Origin: Streptomyces sp. Ru73 | GTDB taxonomy: Bacteria > Actinomycetota > Actinomycetes > Streptomycetales > Streptomycetaceae | Assembly (NCBI RefSeq): GCF_002920575.1 | Contig: NZ_PQSQ01000006.1 | Span: forward strand, 62,001-126,000 | Direction of reading: 5' to 3' | DNA length: 64,000 bases | Part shown: in pieces, positions 41,527 through 49,974 of the stretch | Layout of the letters: each line of letters starts with the position of its first letter | Position numbering within the stretch: position 1 is the first letter of the stretch | Made by a program: the position numbers and the translations under genes | The notes under the pieces: generated by a model | The model's database searches: none | What the model was told of the DNA's origin: nothing | The model's input: only the letters and a program-made list of their open reading frames with translations

Positions 41527-43449
41527 TTACTGAGGCGGCCTCAGGGTGACGAGGAAGCGCTTCGCCGGGCCGGTGTTGCCCGCCGCGTCCACCGACCGGT
41601 ACTCGACGGTGTGCGTCCCGTAGTCCGGTGTCGCGTCGTCCCACGGCACGGCCCGTGGCCTGCCGAGCTTTCCGTAGACCAGGCCGTCGATGACGGTGCC
41701 GCCGGGCGAGAAGCGGAACGGCGCTCCGGCGTCCGTCGGCCACCCGAAGTACGTGAACCAGCCGTCCCCGTCGACCCGGAACTGCGTCACCACGTAGCCG
41801 TCACGGTCATCCTTTCCGGTGAGTTTCATCGTGAAGGGGCCGTCGTACACGTACTCCACCGGGCGGCCGGGGCGGTGCACGGTGCGCAGCGGCTCGGAGA
41901 GGTTGTACGCGACGGCGGCCGGGGTGGCGTCGACGGTCCAGGCCAGCCGGGTGGCGGGGGAGGGGCCGGTGCCGGCGACGCGGGCGGTCACCGTGTGGCT
42001 GCCGGGCCGCAGCCGGAGCGCCCGCAGGTCCAGGTCGCGGTCGTTGCCGGGGTTCGCCACGGGACGGCCGTCCACCGCCCAGGAGACCCGCGGCACGCCG
42101 CGTACGGGGTGGGTGGTGTCGGCGTACACGACGGACGAAGCGCCCACGGGGGCACCGGTCGCGGTGTGACCGGCGAACTCGGCGGCCACGGGCGCCGGGG
42201 CGGTCGTCACCGACGGGTCGACGGTCCAGGTCACCGTGCGGGTCAGCGCGGCCGAGCCGCGGAGCGCCGGGTCGCGCACGAAGGGCGTCGGGTCGGTGAC
42301 GGTGGCCGTCAGGCGGTGCGGCTTCGTGCCGTGTCCGGCGTACCGGCGCAGATCGAGGGAGCGCAGCCCGTCCGTGCCGGGCAGCGGCCTGCCGTCCAGC
42401 CGCCAGGAGACGTCGAGTTCACCGCCCGTGGGGTGCAGCGTGTCGACCCACACGGTGCGGTCGGCGCCGAGCGGCGCGTCGTTCGGCGTGTGGTCCTGCA
42501 CCAGGTTCACCTTGGCGGCGATGGCGTGCGTCATCACCTCCCGCTCGACCTGGTCGAAGGGGTAGCCGAGGGTCTTCATCATCGAATGCGCGCTGGGCCG
42601 CCAGACGCCCTTGGTGCTGTACATGCCGCCCTCGTAACGGCCGATCCGGCCGCCGGACGCGCTCTCCTCGCCCAGCCAGCGCCACCACTTCGCGCGCCGC
42701 TCCCGCATCTGCCGCTCGGTGAGCAGCGTGTGGTGCGCCGAGGCCGGCTCGCCGTCCGCGTACCGGCCGCCGGGTACGCCCCGCTGGTAGTAGTCGTACT
42801 CGTCCTGGAGCCTGCCGAGCGAGTGGCCGATCTCGTGCGGGGTGATCAGCGAGGAGAGCGAGTTGCCGCCGGAGGCGGTGGCGTACGTGCCGCCCGCGCC
42901 GCCGTACGTGCCGCTGTGCGCGAGCCCCACGATCTGCCGGTTGGCGGCCGTGGCGCCGGGCACCCGGTCGGCCGCCGCCTTGGCCTTGGTGTCGTCCATC
43001 GTGAGCAGCCGCTGCACGGACTCCGCGTCGCAACCGCCCCAGAAGCCCATGTCCAGCGCGGTGTCCCGGCGCGGCGCGTCGAGGTCGGGATCGCAGTCGA
43101 CACCGGAGTCGGCGGACGGCGTCTCCACCGCCCACACATTGATGTACGAGCGGTACGAGGCGAACGGCTCCGTGCTCCACAGCACGTTGAGGTGCTTCTC
43201 GACGTCGGCGCGGAATTCGCCCATCTCCGACGCGGTGTAGCCGTCGCCGAGGAAGACCAGGTTGAAACGCTTCTCCGCGGGGCCCGTCGACTGTACGGGC
43301 ACCACTGTCGCGGACTCGGCGAGCGCGTTCCCCTGCTGTCCCTCCGCACCCGCGGCGGGCGCCGCGCCCAGCCCGGCCGCAGCCCACAGCAGCCCGGCCG
43401 CCACCAGCCCGGCGGCGGCCCGCGCCCTGCCTCCAGCCCTCGTCCTCAT
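41527..43449 (-). CDS. Secreted M64-family metallopeptidase
   Basis: The 640-residue protein has a signal peptide (residues about 1-35), then an M64 peptidase domain (FNLVFLGDGYTASEMGEF). The zinc site HEIGHSLGRLQDEYDYY near residues 204-220 fits the HExxHxxxxxD pattern. The C-terminal half holds repeated beta-sandwich, Ig-like units with DTLHPTGGELDVSW-type repeats. M64 includes clostridial IgA peptidase; soil members have unknown targets. GGGAGG lies eight bases upstream of ATG 43449. No membrane anchor is seen, so it is probably released. Confidence 0.9.
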   Translation of the reverse strand: MRTRAGGRARAAAGLVAAGLLWAAAGLGAAPAAGAEGQQGNALAESATVVPVQSTGPAEKRFNLVFLGDGYTASEMGEFRADVEKHLNVLWSTEPFASYRSYINVWAVETPSADSGVDCDPDLDAPRRDTALDMGFWGGCDAESVQRLLTMDDTKAKAAADRVPGATAANRQIVGLAHSGTYGGAGGTYATASGGNSLSSLITPHEIGHSLGRLQDEYDYYQRGVPGGRYADGEPASAHHTLLTERQMRERRAKWWRWLGEESASGGRIGRYEGGMYSTKGVWRPSAHSMMKTLGYPFDQVEREVMTHAIAAKVNLVQDHTPNDAPLGADRTVWVDTLHPTGGELDVSWRLDGRPLPGTDGLRSLDLRRYAGHGTKPHRLTATVTDPTPFVRDPALRGSAALTRTVTWTVDPSVTTAPAPVAAEFAGHTATGAPVGASSVVYADTTHPVRGVPRVSWAVDGRPVANPGNDRDLDLRALRLRPGSHTVTARVAGTGPSPATRLAWTVDATPAAVAYNLSEPLRTVHRPGRPVEYVYDGPFTMKLTGKDDRDGYVVTQFRVDGDGWFTYFGWPTDAGAPFRFSPGGTVIDGLVYGKLGRPRAVPWDDATPDYGTHTVEYRSVDAAGNTGPAKRFLVTLRPPQ

Positions 43450-43609
43450 GACGACGCCTCCCGAACGGTGTGGCGGGCGCGGCACGCCACCCGCGTACTG
43501 GCTCCGTACGGTGGCGGAGCGTACGGGGTGGCCAACGTGCCGTAAAGACGGCCGAGTTGCTCATGTGGCAGTGGCTGATGCCGCCCGTGCCGTTTCCCGG
43601 TGCGCCGAA

Positions 43610-43640
43610 GGGCGGGCGCAGACGTGGCCTCAGCCCGCCC
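43610..43640 (-). terminator. Hairpin at the end of the RBBP9-like gene
   Basis: GGGCGGGC and GCCCGCCC pair across 15 bases, overlapping the last codons of the minus-strand gene ending at 43630. Confidence 0.45.
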
Positions 43641-44235
43641 GGAGCAGCGGGCCGTGGCCGGTCTCCGCCGACGGGACGACGGCAGCGAGGGCCTCGGGCA
43701 GCGAGGTGACGCCGTCCGACGCGAGGAAGTGGCCCGCACCGGGCACCACCTCGGTGGACACCCCTAGCAGCCGCGCGAGGCGGTCGGTGTGGCCGGTCGG
43801 CACATACGGGTCGGCGTCCGACCGGAGGACCGTGAGCCGGCCGATACGGCCGCCGAGCCCCACCACGTCACAGCCGTCCCCGATGTAGGAGTCCAGCTCC
43901 GGGAGCGCGGGCAGCCGGTCGACGAACCCGGAGACCAGCACGAGGGTGCCGAGCCGCCACGGGCCCGGCAGCGCACGCAGGTGGCGCAGCACGGTCAGGC
44001 ACCCCAGGCTGTGCGCCACGACCACGGAGCCCGCGTCGGGGATGCCCACGTCGGCGCGTACGGCCGCCTCCCAGCGCGCGGGGTCCGGGGTCTGCGGGTC
44101 GGGGAGGGCCGGGACGGTCGTCGGGATGCCGTGCGCTTGGAGCTGCGCGGCGAGCCGGCCGAACCAGTGGTCTTCGGGGGAGGCGCCGTACCCGTGGATG
44201 ATCGAGGCGCGCCGCTGAGTTGTTCCAGAGGTCAT
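43630..44235 (-). CDS. RBBP9/YdeN-family serine hydrolase
   Basis: The 201-residue alpha/beta hydrolase starts with the family's IIHGYGASPEDHWFGRL motif. Its triad is Ser in VVAHSLGC, Asp in SDADPYVP and His in PGAGHFLA. Members are small serine hydrolases of unclear natural substrate. The divergent MerR gene begins 72 bp away, and a MerR-like inverted repeat lies between them, so this hydrolase could belong to its regulon. Confidence 0.9.
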   Translation of the reverse strand: MTSGTTQRRASIIHGYGASPEDHWFGRLAAQLQAHGIPTTVPALPDPQTPDPARWEAAVRADVGIPDAGSVVVAHSLGCLTVLRHLRALPGPWRLGTLVLVSGFVDRLPALPELDSYIGDGCDVVGLGGRIGRLTVLRSDADPYVPTGHTDRLARLLGVSTEVVPGAGHFLASDGVTSLPEALAAVVPSAETGHGPLLRAG

Positions 44236-44252
44236 GCCGCAGGACGGTAGGG

Positions 44253-44270
44253 CTTCACGTCAGCGTGAAG
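44253..44270. promoter_or_regulatory. MerR-type operator candidate
   Basis: CTTCACG-TCAG-CGTGAAG is a perfect 18-bp inverted repeat in the 72-bp gap between a MerR gene and a hydrolase gene. Size and symmetry match MerR sites, which lie between promoter -35 and -10 boxes. Confidence 0.6.
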
Positions 44271-44307
44271 GTCAAGCCGGGCCGATGAAGCCGGAGGGGA
44301 AACGAAG

Positions 44308-44691
44308 GTGCTGATCAGCGAGCTGGCCGAGAAGGCCGGGGTGAGCGCGCGTGCGCTGCGGCACTACGAGGAGCGCGGGCTGCTGGTCCCGGCCCGCAAC
44401 GGCAGCGGATACCGGGAGTACGCCGAGTCCGACGTCACGCGGGTCGCGCAGATCAGGGCGATGCTCGCCGCGGGCCTGTCCACCTCGGTCATCCGGCGCT
44501 ACCTCGACTGCGCGCGCACCGGCGAGCACGGTGTCCACCTGGAGATGTGCCCGGACCTGCGCGCTGAGCTGGATGCCCTGGCCGCGCGCCTCGACGCCGC
44601 CCAGGCCGAACTCCGCGCGAAGCGACGGCGGCTGAGCGCGCTCGCGGCGGTGGGCGCGGACGAGCCGACGGCGGCGCGCCCGACCGCCTAG
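44308..44691 (+). CDS. MerR-family transcriptional regulator
   Basis: The 127-residue regulator has the MerR head LISELAEKAGVSARALRHYEERGLL followed by the YREY wing and a coiled-coil dimer helix. Cys in DCARTG and EMCPDL could sense redox or metal, but no classic metal motif is evident. GTG 44308 has GAAGG just upstream. Its stop codon shares CTAG with the convergent APC gene's stop. Confidence 0.92.
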   Translation: MLISELAEKAGVSARALRHYEERGLLVPARNGSGYREYAESDVTRVAQIRAMLAAGLSTSVIRRYLDCARTGEHGVHLEMCPDLRAELDALAARLDAAQAELRAKRRRLSALAAVGADEPTAARPTA

Positions 44692-46163
44692 CCGCGCGTA
44701 CCGGCCGGGCTGTCCTCGCCACGCCCGGCCGGCGGCCGCGGCTGGGGTTCCGTGCCCGGCTCCGGTTCCGGCAGGGCCGGTGTCTCGATGCGCCAGGCGA
44801 TGCGCTGCTTGTCCTGGACGACGCGCCGGTACACGTACAGCACGACCGACAGCAGCAGGATGCCGATGGCGATGAGCGTGTCCTTCGGACCGCCCTGCCC
44901 GGCGAGTGACGGGTGCGTCACGCCGGCGGCGACCACCACCACGTCGATGACCAGCACCACCCAGGCGACCGGTGTCCAGGCGCGGCCGCGGCGGATCGGG
45001 CGCGGCCAGTCCGGCCGGTCCTTGCGCAGCAGCAGGAAGGCGGAGACGGCCAGCACGACCGCCACCAGATAGCCGAAGTTGCTGGCGATCAGGATGCTCA
45101 GCGGCTCCCCGAGGAGCAGCAGGATCGCGCTGTTCAGTACGGCGTCGAGGGTGAGCGCGCGGCCCGGCACGCCCCAGCGGTTCAGCTGGTCCAGCTGCCG
45201 GACGGTCATCTTCTCGCGGGCCAGCCCGTACAGCGCCCGGCCGCCGTCCGCGGTGGTCGAGACCATGCCGAGGAACATCGAGGCGACGAGGATGAGCACG
45301 CCCAGCGAGGAGAAGCCGCCGAGCGCCTGCTCGAAGGCGAGCGCGAACGCGCCGACCGGGTCCTCGCGGATGGCGTCCTCGCCGACCGAGCCGACCATCG
45401 CGAGCGGCACGACGAAGAAGAGGACGAGGGAGAGGACGGAGGTGGCGCGCAGCGCCTTGGCGGTGTCGCGCACGGTGTCCTTGTACTCGGGCGCGAACGA
45501 GGCGCAGATCTCCGTGCCGTACGTGGTCCAGGCGGTGACGTAGAACCACACGAGCAGCGTCAGCCAGCTGCCGCCGTGGTACCAGGTGAGGTTCGCCGCG
45601 TGCCAGGAGTGGCCGTTGAGGAAGGGCGCGGCGACGACCACGACGAGGCCGCAGAAGACGATGCCGCTGGTGATCTTCGAGGCGCGTGCGGTGAGCCGCG
45701 CACCGAAGTAGTTGCAGGCCCAGGCGGCGAAGACGGCGGCCACGCCGATCAGTTCGGCCGCGCCGACGGCGTGGCCGCCCGGCAGGGTGACCTCGGGAGT
45801 GCGGGGCAGCCACTGGGCGGTGACGAGCTTGCCGATCGCCGCCGCGTTGACCGCGATGCTGAACGACCAGCCGATCCAGTAGCCGTACGCGGCGACGGCG
45901 CCGAGCGGCGCGAAGTACCGCTTCCAGCCCTCGGCCGCGTACCGGCTGACGCCGCCGGACTTGCCGGGGAACATCGCGGCGGTCTCCGCGAACAGCATGT
46001 TCTGCAGCAGGCCGATCAGGGCGCCGCCGATCCAGAGGGCGATGGCCGTCCACGCGCCGATCGCGCCGATGCCGTACCCCACGGTCAGCAGGAGGCCGTT
46101 GGGGATCACCAGGGCGATCGCGAAACCGTCGCGCCAGGTGAGGGACTTGCGCAGGTGTGCCAT
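44688..46163 (-). CDS. APC-superfamily amino acid permease
   Basis: The 491-residue protein has twelve helices. APC features include SLTWRDGFAIALVIPNGLL at the start, the FPGKSGGVSRYAAEGWKRY loop after helix 2, and AWTTYGTEICASFAPEYKDT in the middle. Such carriers import amino acids, amines or polyamines; the substrate is not clear. The TetR gene is divergent 144 bp away with a perfect 19-bp palindrome in between, so TetR probably controls this permease. Confidence 0.9.
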   Translation of the reverse strand: MAHLRKSLTWRDGFAIALVIPNGLLLTVGYGIGAIGAWTAIALWIGGALIGLLQNMLFAETAAMFPGKSGGVSRYAAEGWKRYFAPLGAVAAYGYWIGWSFSIAVNAAAIGKLVTAQWLPRTPEVTLPGGHAVGAAELIGVAAVFAAWACNYFGARLTARASKITSGIVFCGLVVVVAAPFLNGHSWHAANLTWYHGGSWLTLLVWFYVTAWTTYGTEICASFAPEYKDTVRDTAKALRATSVLSLVLFFVVPLAMVGSVGEDAIREDPVGAFALAFEQALGGFSSLGVLILVASMFLGMVSTTADGGRALYGLAREKMTVRQLDQLNRWGVPGRALTLDAVLNSAILLLLGEPLSILIASNFGYLVAVVLAVSAFLLLRKDRPDWPRPIRRGRAWTPVAWVVLVIDVVVVAAGVTHPSLAGQGGPKDTLIAIGILLLSVVLYVYRRVVQDKQRIAWRIETPALPEPEPGTEPQPRPPAGRGEDSPAGTRG

Positions 46164-46243
46164 GGTCTGCCGCCCGTCTCTCGGAGGAACCGGACCGGAT
46201 GGATGTCCGTCGTGCAGCCGTGCCAAAAATGTGTCCGCGGTCA

Positions 46244-46262
46244 CAATAATTGGGTATTATTG
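46244..46262. promoter_or_regulatory. Perfect 19-bp AT-rich palindrome between APC permease and TetR genes
   Basis: CAATAAT-TGGGT-ATTATTG lies 45 bp upstream of the tetR ATG and 80 bp upstream of the permease ATG. It is almost free of G/C in a 73% GC region and is the probable TetR operator. Confidence 0.65.
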
Positions 46263-46307
46263 GAAGGCAAGAGGCTGGACGGAAAAGATGGTTGAGGGGT
46301 GGGCGTC

Positions 46308-46940
46308 ATGACCGGGAGCGAAGTGCCGGAGCGGACCGGGGCGGTGCCGGCGGGGGCGGACGTCCAGCGCGAGCGGATACTGCGCGCGGCCGCCCTCGCC
46401 CTCGCCGAGCACGGCTTCGACGCCGCCCGGCTGCGCGACGTGGCCAACTCCGCAGGCGTCTCCATAGGGTCGATACAGCACCACTTCGAGACCCGCGATC
46501 TGCTCTTCCGGCACGCCTTCGAGTGGTCGATACGGGAGCTGACCGGCCGCTGGCGGTGCGCGGCTGTCGGCGAGCTGGGCCCCTGGCGCCGCTTCGAACT
46601 GCTGGTGCGGGAGCTGACCGGCGATCCCGACCTGACCCGGCGCTGTGCGACCTGGACGGAGTTCTGCGCGAGCGCCGCCCGGCGCGAGGAGCTGCGGGAC
46701 GGGATACGGCGGGTGCACGACGAGTGGCGGGCCCTGGTCTCCGGCATCCTCGCCGACGGCGTGGCCTCCGGCGAGTTCGCGCCCGTCATGTCCCGGGAGG
46801 CGGCGGTCGGCGCGGTGATGGCCGTCGTCGACGGGTGCGACATGGCGGTCGCGGCGGACGGCGGCATGACGGCCGAGCGGTATGCGGAAGTGCTCCTCGG
46901 CACGGGCAGGGCGGTGTTCGGGGTGCGGGACGGGGTCTGA
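46308..46940 (+). CDS. TetR-family regulator
   Basis: The 210-residue regulator has the TetR DNA-binding head (VQRERILRAAALALAEHGF, RLRDVANSAGVSIGSIQHHF) and a helical ligand domain. ATG 46308 was chosen; GTG 46299 has its ribosome site too close. It is divergent from the APC permease and followed 40 bp later by a flavoenzyme gene on the same strand. It may repress both. Confidence 0.92.
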   Translation: MTGSEVPERTGAVPAGADVQRERILRAAALALAEHGFDAARLRDVANSAGVSIGSIQHHFETRDLLFRHAFEWSIRELTGRWRCAAVGELGPWRRFELLVRELTGDPDLTRRCATWTEFCASAARREELRDGIRRVHDEWRALVSGILADGVASGEFAPVMSREAAVGAVMAVVDGCDMAVAADGGMTAERYAEVLLGTGRAVFGVRDGV

Positions 46941-46980
46941 GAAGGCACGGCGCGGTGCGGGGGAGAGGGAGGGGTTTCCG

Positions 46981-48945
46981 ATGAGCGGTCAGCACTTTCC
47001 GCAGCTGTTCCGGCCGTTGCGGATCGGGTCCGTGACGCTGAAGAACCGCATCGTGTCCTCGGGCCACGACACGGTGCTGGTCAGGGACGGGCGGGTGACC
47101 GACGACCTCGTGGCGTACCACGAGGCGCGCGCCGCGGGCGGCGTCGGTCTGATCGTCGTCCAGGTCGCGGGGGTGCACGAGTCGGCGCGGTACACCAGCC
47201 ACGTCCTCATGGCGACCGGGGACGACTGCGTCCCGGGGTACCGCCGGCTCGCGGACGCGGTGCACCGGCACGGCGCGCGCACCGTCGGCCAGATCTTCCA
47301 CCCGGGGCGGGAGATCATGGAGTCGCAGGACGGCTCGGCGCCGGTCGCCTGGGCGCCGTCGGCCACGCCCAGCGAGCGGTTCCACGTCATGCCGCGGGCC
47401 ATGACGGCCGCGGAGATCGACGAGGTGGTGGCGGGGTACGGCGCCGCGGCGCGCCGGCTGCGGGAAGCGGGCTTGGACGGCGTGGAGATCGTGGCCAGCC
47501 ACGGCTACCTCCCGGCCCAGTTCCTGAACCCCCTGGTGAACCGCCGCACCGACGACTACGGCGGCAGCGACGAGAAGCGGCTGCGCTTCCTGCGCGAGAC
47601 CATCGCGTCCGTACGCGAGGCGGCGGGGCGGGAGTTCACGGTCGGAGTGCGGCTCTCCGGGGACGAGCTGAGCCATGACGGCCTGTCGTCCGCGCTGGTC
47701 GTGGACGTGGCGAAGCGGCTGGCCGAGGACGGCCTGCTGGACTATCTGAGCGTGTGCGCCGGCAGCTCCGCCACGCTGTCCGGCGCGCTGCACATCGCGC
47801 CCCCGATGTCCCAGCCCGCCGGGTACACGGCACCGCTGGCCGCCAAGGTGCGGGCGGTGGTGGACATCCCGGTCATGGTCGCGGGGCGGATCAACCAGCC
47901 GCAGGAGGCCGAGCGGATCATCGAGGAGGGGCAGGCCGACGCCTGTGCGATGACCCGGGCGCTGATCTGCGACCCCGAGATGCCGGCGAAGGCGGGCACC
48001 GGGCGCGCGGCGGACATCCGCGCCTGCATCGGCTGCAACCAGGCGTGCATCGGCCACTTCCAGCGGGGATACCCGATCTCCTGCATCCAGCACCCGGAGA
48101 CCGGCCGCGAGCGGCAGTTCGGAGTACTGCCGACGATCACGCGCCGGAAGCGGGTGCTGATCGCGGGCGGCGGGCCCGCCGGGCTGAAGGCGGCGGCGGT
48201 CGCGGCGGCCCGTGGACACGACGTGACGCTGCACGAGGCGGCGCGCCGGACCGGAGGCCAGGTGATGCTGGCCGAACGGCTGCCGGGACGCGCGGAGTTC
48301 GGCGGCGCGGTCACCAATCTGGAGCGGGAGGCACGGCAGGCCGGGGCCCGCATCGTCACCGGGTCACGGGTCGACGGCGACCTGCTGCGGGCCGAGCGGC
48401 CGGACGCGGTGATCGTGGCGACCGGTGCACGGCCCCGCAGGCCGGAGCTGGAGCTGATGGACGACCCCGTCGTGCTGGACGCGTGGGACGTCATCCGGGG
48501 TGCCGAGGTGCCGAAGGGCCGGGTGGTGGTGGCCGACTGGCGCGGCGACTGGATCGGGCTGGGCGTGGCCGTCCGGCTGGCCGGGCAGGGCCGCAAGGTC
48601 ACGCTGTGCGTCACCGGCTTCGGCGCGGGCGAGCACCTGCAGCAGTACGTACGCGGTGCGATGCTCGGCGAGGCGGTGCGGGCCAAGGTGGCCGTGGTGC
48701 CGAACGTCCGGCTGTACGGCGCGGACAGCGACACGGTGTACCTCCAGCACACCCTGACCGAGGAGCCGGTGCTGCTGGAAGGGGTGGCGTCCGTGGTCCT
48801 CGCGCAGGGGCACGAGCCCGCGCCCGGCGTCGAGGTACCCGCGGAACTGCCGCCGGGCAGCCTCATATCCATCGGCGACTGCGTCGCGCCGAGGACGGTC
48901 GAGGAGGCGGTACTGGAGGGCCTGCGGGTGGCGGCGGAGCTGTAG
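46981..48945 (+). CDS. TMADH/OYE-like FMN-[4Fe-4S]-FAD oxidoreductase
   Basis: The 654-residue enzyme has an N-terminal old-yellow-enzyme barrel (LFRPLRIGSVTLKNRIVSSG, then GVEIVASHGYLPAQFLNP). A [4Fe-4S] site follows (CIGCNQACIG, with the fourth Cys in YPISCIQH). The C-terminal half has two nucleotide-binding domains (VLIAGGGPAGLKAAAVAAARG). This matches the trimethylamine-dehydrogenase/dienoyl-CoA reductase group, whose members demethylate N-methyl compounds such as N-methylproline or reduce dienoyl thioesters. Being beside an amino acid permease/TetR pair favours an amine or N-methyl amino acid substrate. That is inference. Confidence 0.9.
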   Translation: MSGQHFPQLFRPLRIGSVTLKNRIVSSGHDTVLVRDGRVTDDLVAYHEARAAGGVGLIVVQVAGVHESARYTSHVLMATGDDCVPGYRRLADAVHRHGARTVGQIFHPGREIMESQDGSAPVAWAPSATPSERFHVMPRAMTAAEIDEVVAGYGAAARRLREAGLDGVEIVASHGYLPAQFLNPLVNRRTDDYGGSDEKRLRFLRETIASVREAAGREFTVGVRLSGDELSHDGLSSALVVDVAKRLAEDGLLDYLSVCAGSSATLSGALHIAPPMSQPAGYTAPLAAKVRAVVDIPVMVAGRINQPQEAERIIEEGQADACAMTRALICDPEMPAKAGTGRAADIRACIGCNQACIGHFQRGYPISCIQHPETGRERQFGVLPTITRRKRVLIAGGGPAGLKAAAVAAARGHDVTLHEAARRTGGQVMLAERLPGRAEFGGAVTNLEREARQAGARIVTGSRVDGDLLRAERPDAVIVATGARPRRPELELMDDPVVLDAWDVIRGAEVPKGRVVVADWRGDWIGLGVAVRLAGQGRKVTLCVTGFGAGEHLQQYVRGAMLGEAVRAKVAVVPNVRLYGADSDTVYLQHTLTEEPVLLEGVASVVLAQGHEPAPGVEVPAELPPGSLISIGDCVAPRTVEEAVLEGLRVAAEL

Positions 48946-49002
48946 CGCCGGTGCCGGCCGCGGCTGGTGCGGGGGCGCCCCGGCGTCCGGCGGTCCCGCC
49001 GC

Positions 49003-49043
49003 GCGGGTTGCCCGCGCAGTTCCCCGCGCCCCCGAAGGGGCAC
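49003..49043. repeat. Streptomyces-type intergenic repeat (CGCAGTTCCCCGCGCCCC element)
   Basis: The segment with GCGCAGTTCCCCGCGCCCCC followed by GAAGGGGC is the kind of short element scattered in many Streptomyces genomes between convergent genes. It can fold through CCCC/GGGG pairing. Its role is unknown; terminator use has been suggested by position. Recognition is from memory. Confidence 0.55.
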
Positions 49044-49067
49044 CGCGGCGACCTGTCCGGATGCGCC

Positions 49068-49838
49068 CTACCCCTCCTCCACAGCGGCTGTCAGCAAGGG
49101 GCGGGCCGCGGGCTCGACGTGCTCTGCGTAGTAGGCGTGCAGGGCCTGGCGGGCCAGCCGGGCGGCGTGCGGCGCGTCGCCGGCGCGGATCGCGGCGAGC
49201 ACCTGCTCGTGGTGGTCGACGGAGCGGGCCATCCAGGCCGCCGCGTCCGCGGCGTCGGCGATCTTGCGCTCGATGATGTCCACCACGGCGTCGTGGACGG
49301 CGCGGGCGCAGAGTCCCAGCAGGGCGTTGCGGCTGGCTTCCGCGACGGCCTGGTGGAAGAGCGCGTCGGCCTCGCTGAACGCCCGCAGCCCGGCCCCCGA
49401 GCCGGACAGCTCCCGCATGCGGCCGATCAGTGCGGCCATCCGCTCCAGGTCGTCCTCGGTGCGCAGCCGGGCGGCGAGCCGGTTGCTCTCGGCGTCCAGG
49501 ACCATCCGGAACTGGATCAGTTCGGCGAGGCTGCATATGTGGGAGCGGGTGAGCCGGCCGAGCGCCTGGCTGAGGTTGTCGGCGGAGACGCCGAGCACCT
49601 CGGCGCCGAGCGGGTCGCCGGGCCGGGAGCGGATCAGCCCGGCGGACTGCAGGACGCGCAGGGCCTCGCGGACGGTGGAGCGGCCCACGCCGAACTGGCC
49701 GACGAGGTCCCGCTCGCCGGGAAGCCGGGAGCCCGGGGGCAGTTCGCCGCTGAGGATGCGCTCCTCGATCTGCTCGGCCACCCGCTGGTAGGCCCGTACC
49801 GGCTCGACGGGTGTGAAGGGAGCGTCGAAGGCGGCCAT
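49068..49838 (-). CDS. FadR-type GntR regulator
   Basis: The 256-residue regulator has a GntR winged helix (AEQIEERILSGELPPGSRLPG broken here after 20, with the recognition part VGRSTVREALRVLQSAGLI) and an FCD helical domain with metal-type histidines (ADALFHQAV, SVDHHEQVL). FCD members sense organic acids or amino-acid-like ligands. The 136-bp gap to the divergent M20 gene holds a palindrome that fits the GntR/FadR consensus TNGTNNNACNA exactly, so this is the probable regulator of the deacylase operon. Confidence 0.92.
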   Translation of the reverse strand: MAAFDAPFTPVEPVRAYQRVAEQIEERILSGELPPGSRLPGERDLVGQFGVGRSTVREALRVLQSAGLIRSRPGDPLGAEVLGVSADNLSQALGRLTRSHICSLAELIQFRMVLDAESNRLAARLRTEDDLERMAALIGRMRELSGSGAGLRAFSEADALFHQAVAEASRNALLGLCARAVHDAVVDIIERKIADAADAAAWMARSVDHHEQVLAAIRAGDAPHAARLARQALHAYYAEHVEPAARPLLTAAVEEG

Positions 49839-49924
49839 CGGGACCCCGTTCCGTTTTCCGTACCGATTGCTGCTGGTGGCCTCTTGACCCACGCATGAAC
49901 GTGCTAGCAGAGTACGGGAAATCA

Positions 49925-49939
49925 ACTGGTCTGACCAGT
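49925..49939. promoter_or_regulatory. FadR-type GntR operator upstream of the M20 operon
   Basis: ACTGGTC-T-GACCAGT is a perfect palindrome whose core TGGTCTGACCA fits the FadR-subfamily consensus TNGTNNNACNA. A second palindrome, CTGGCC-TCCC-GGCCAG, lies at 49943-49958 before the M20 ribosome site. Confidence 0.7.
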
Positions 49940-49974
49940 GGACTGGCCTCCCGGCCAGGTGTTTTGGAGGTTGT

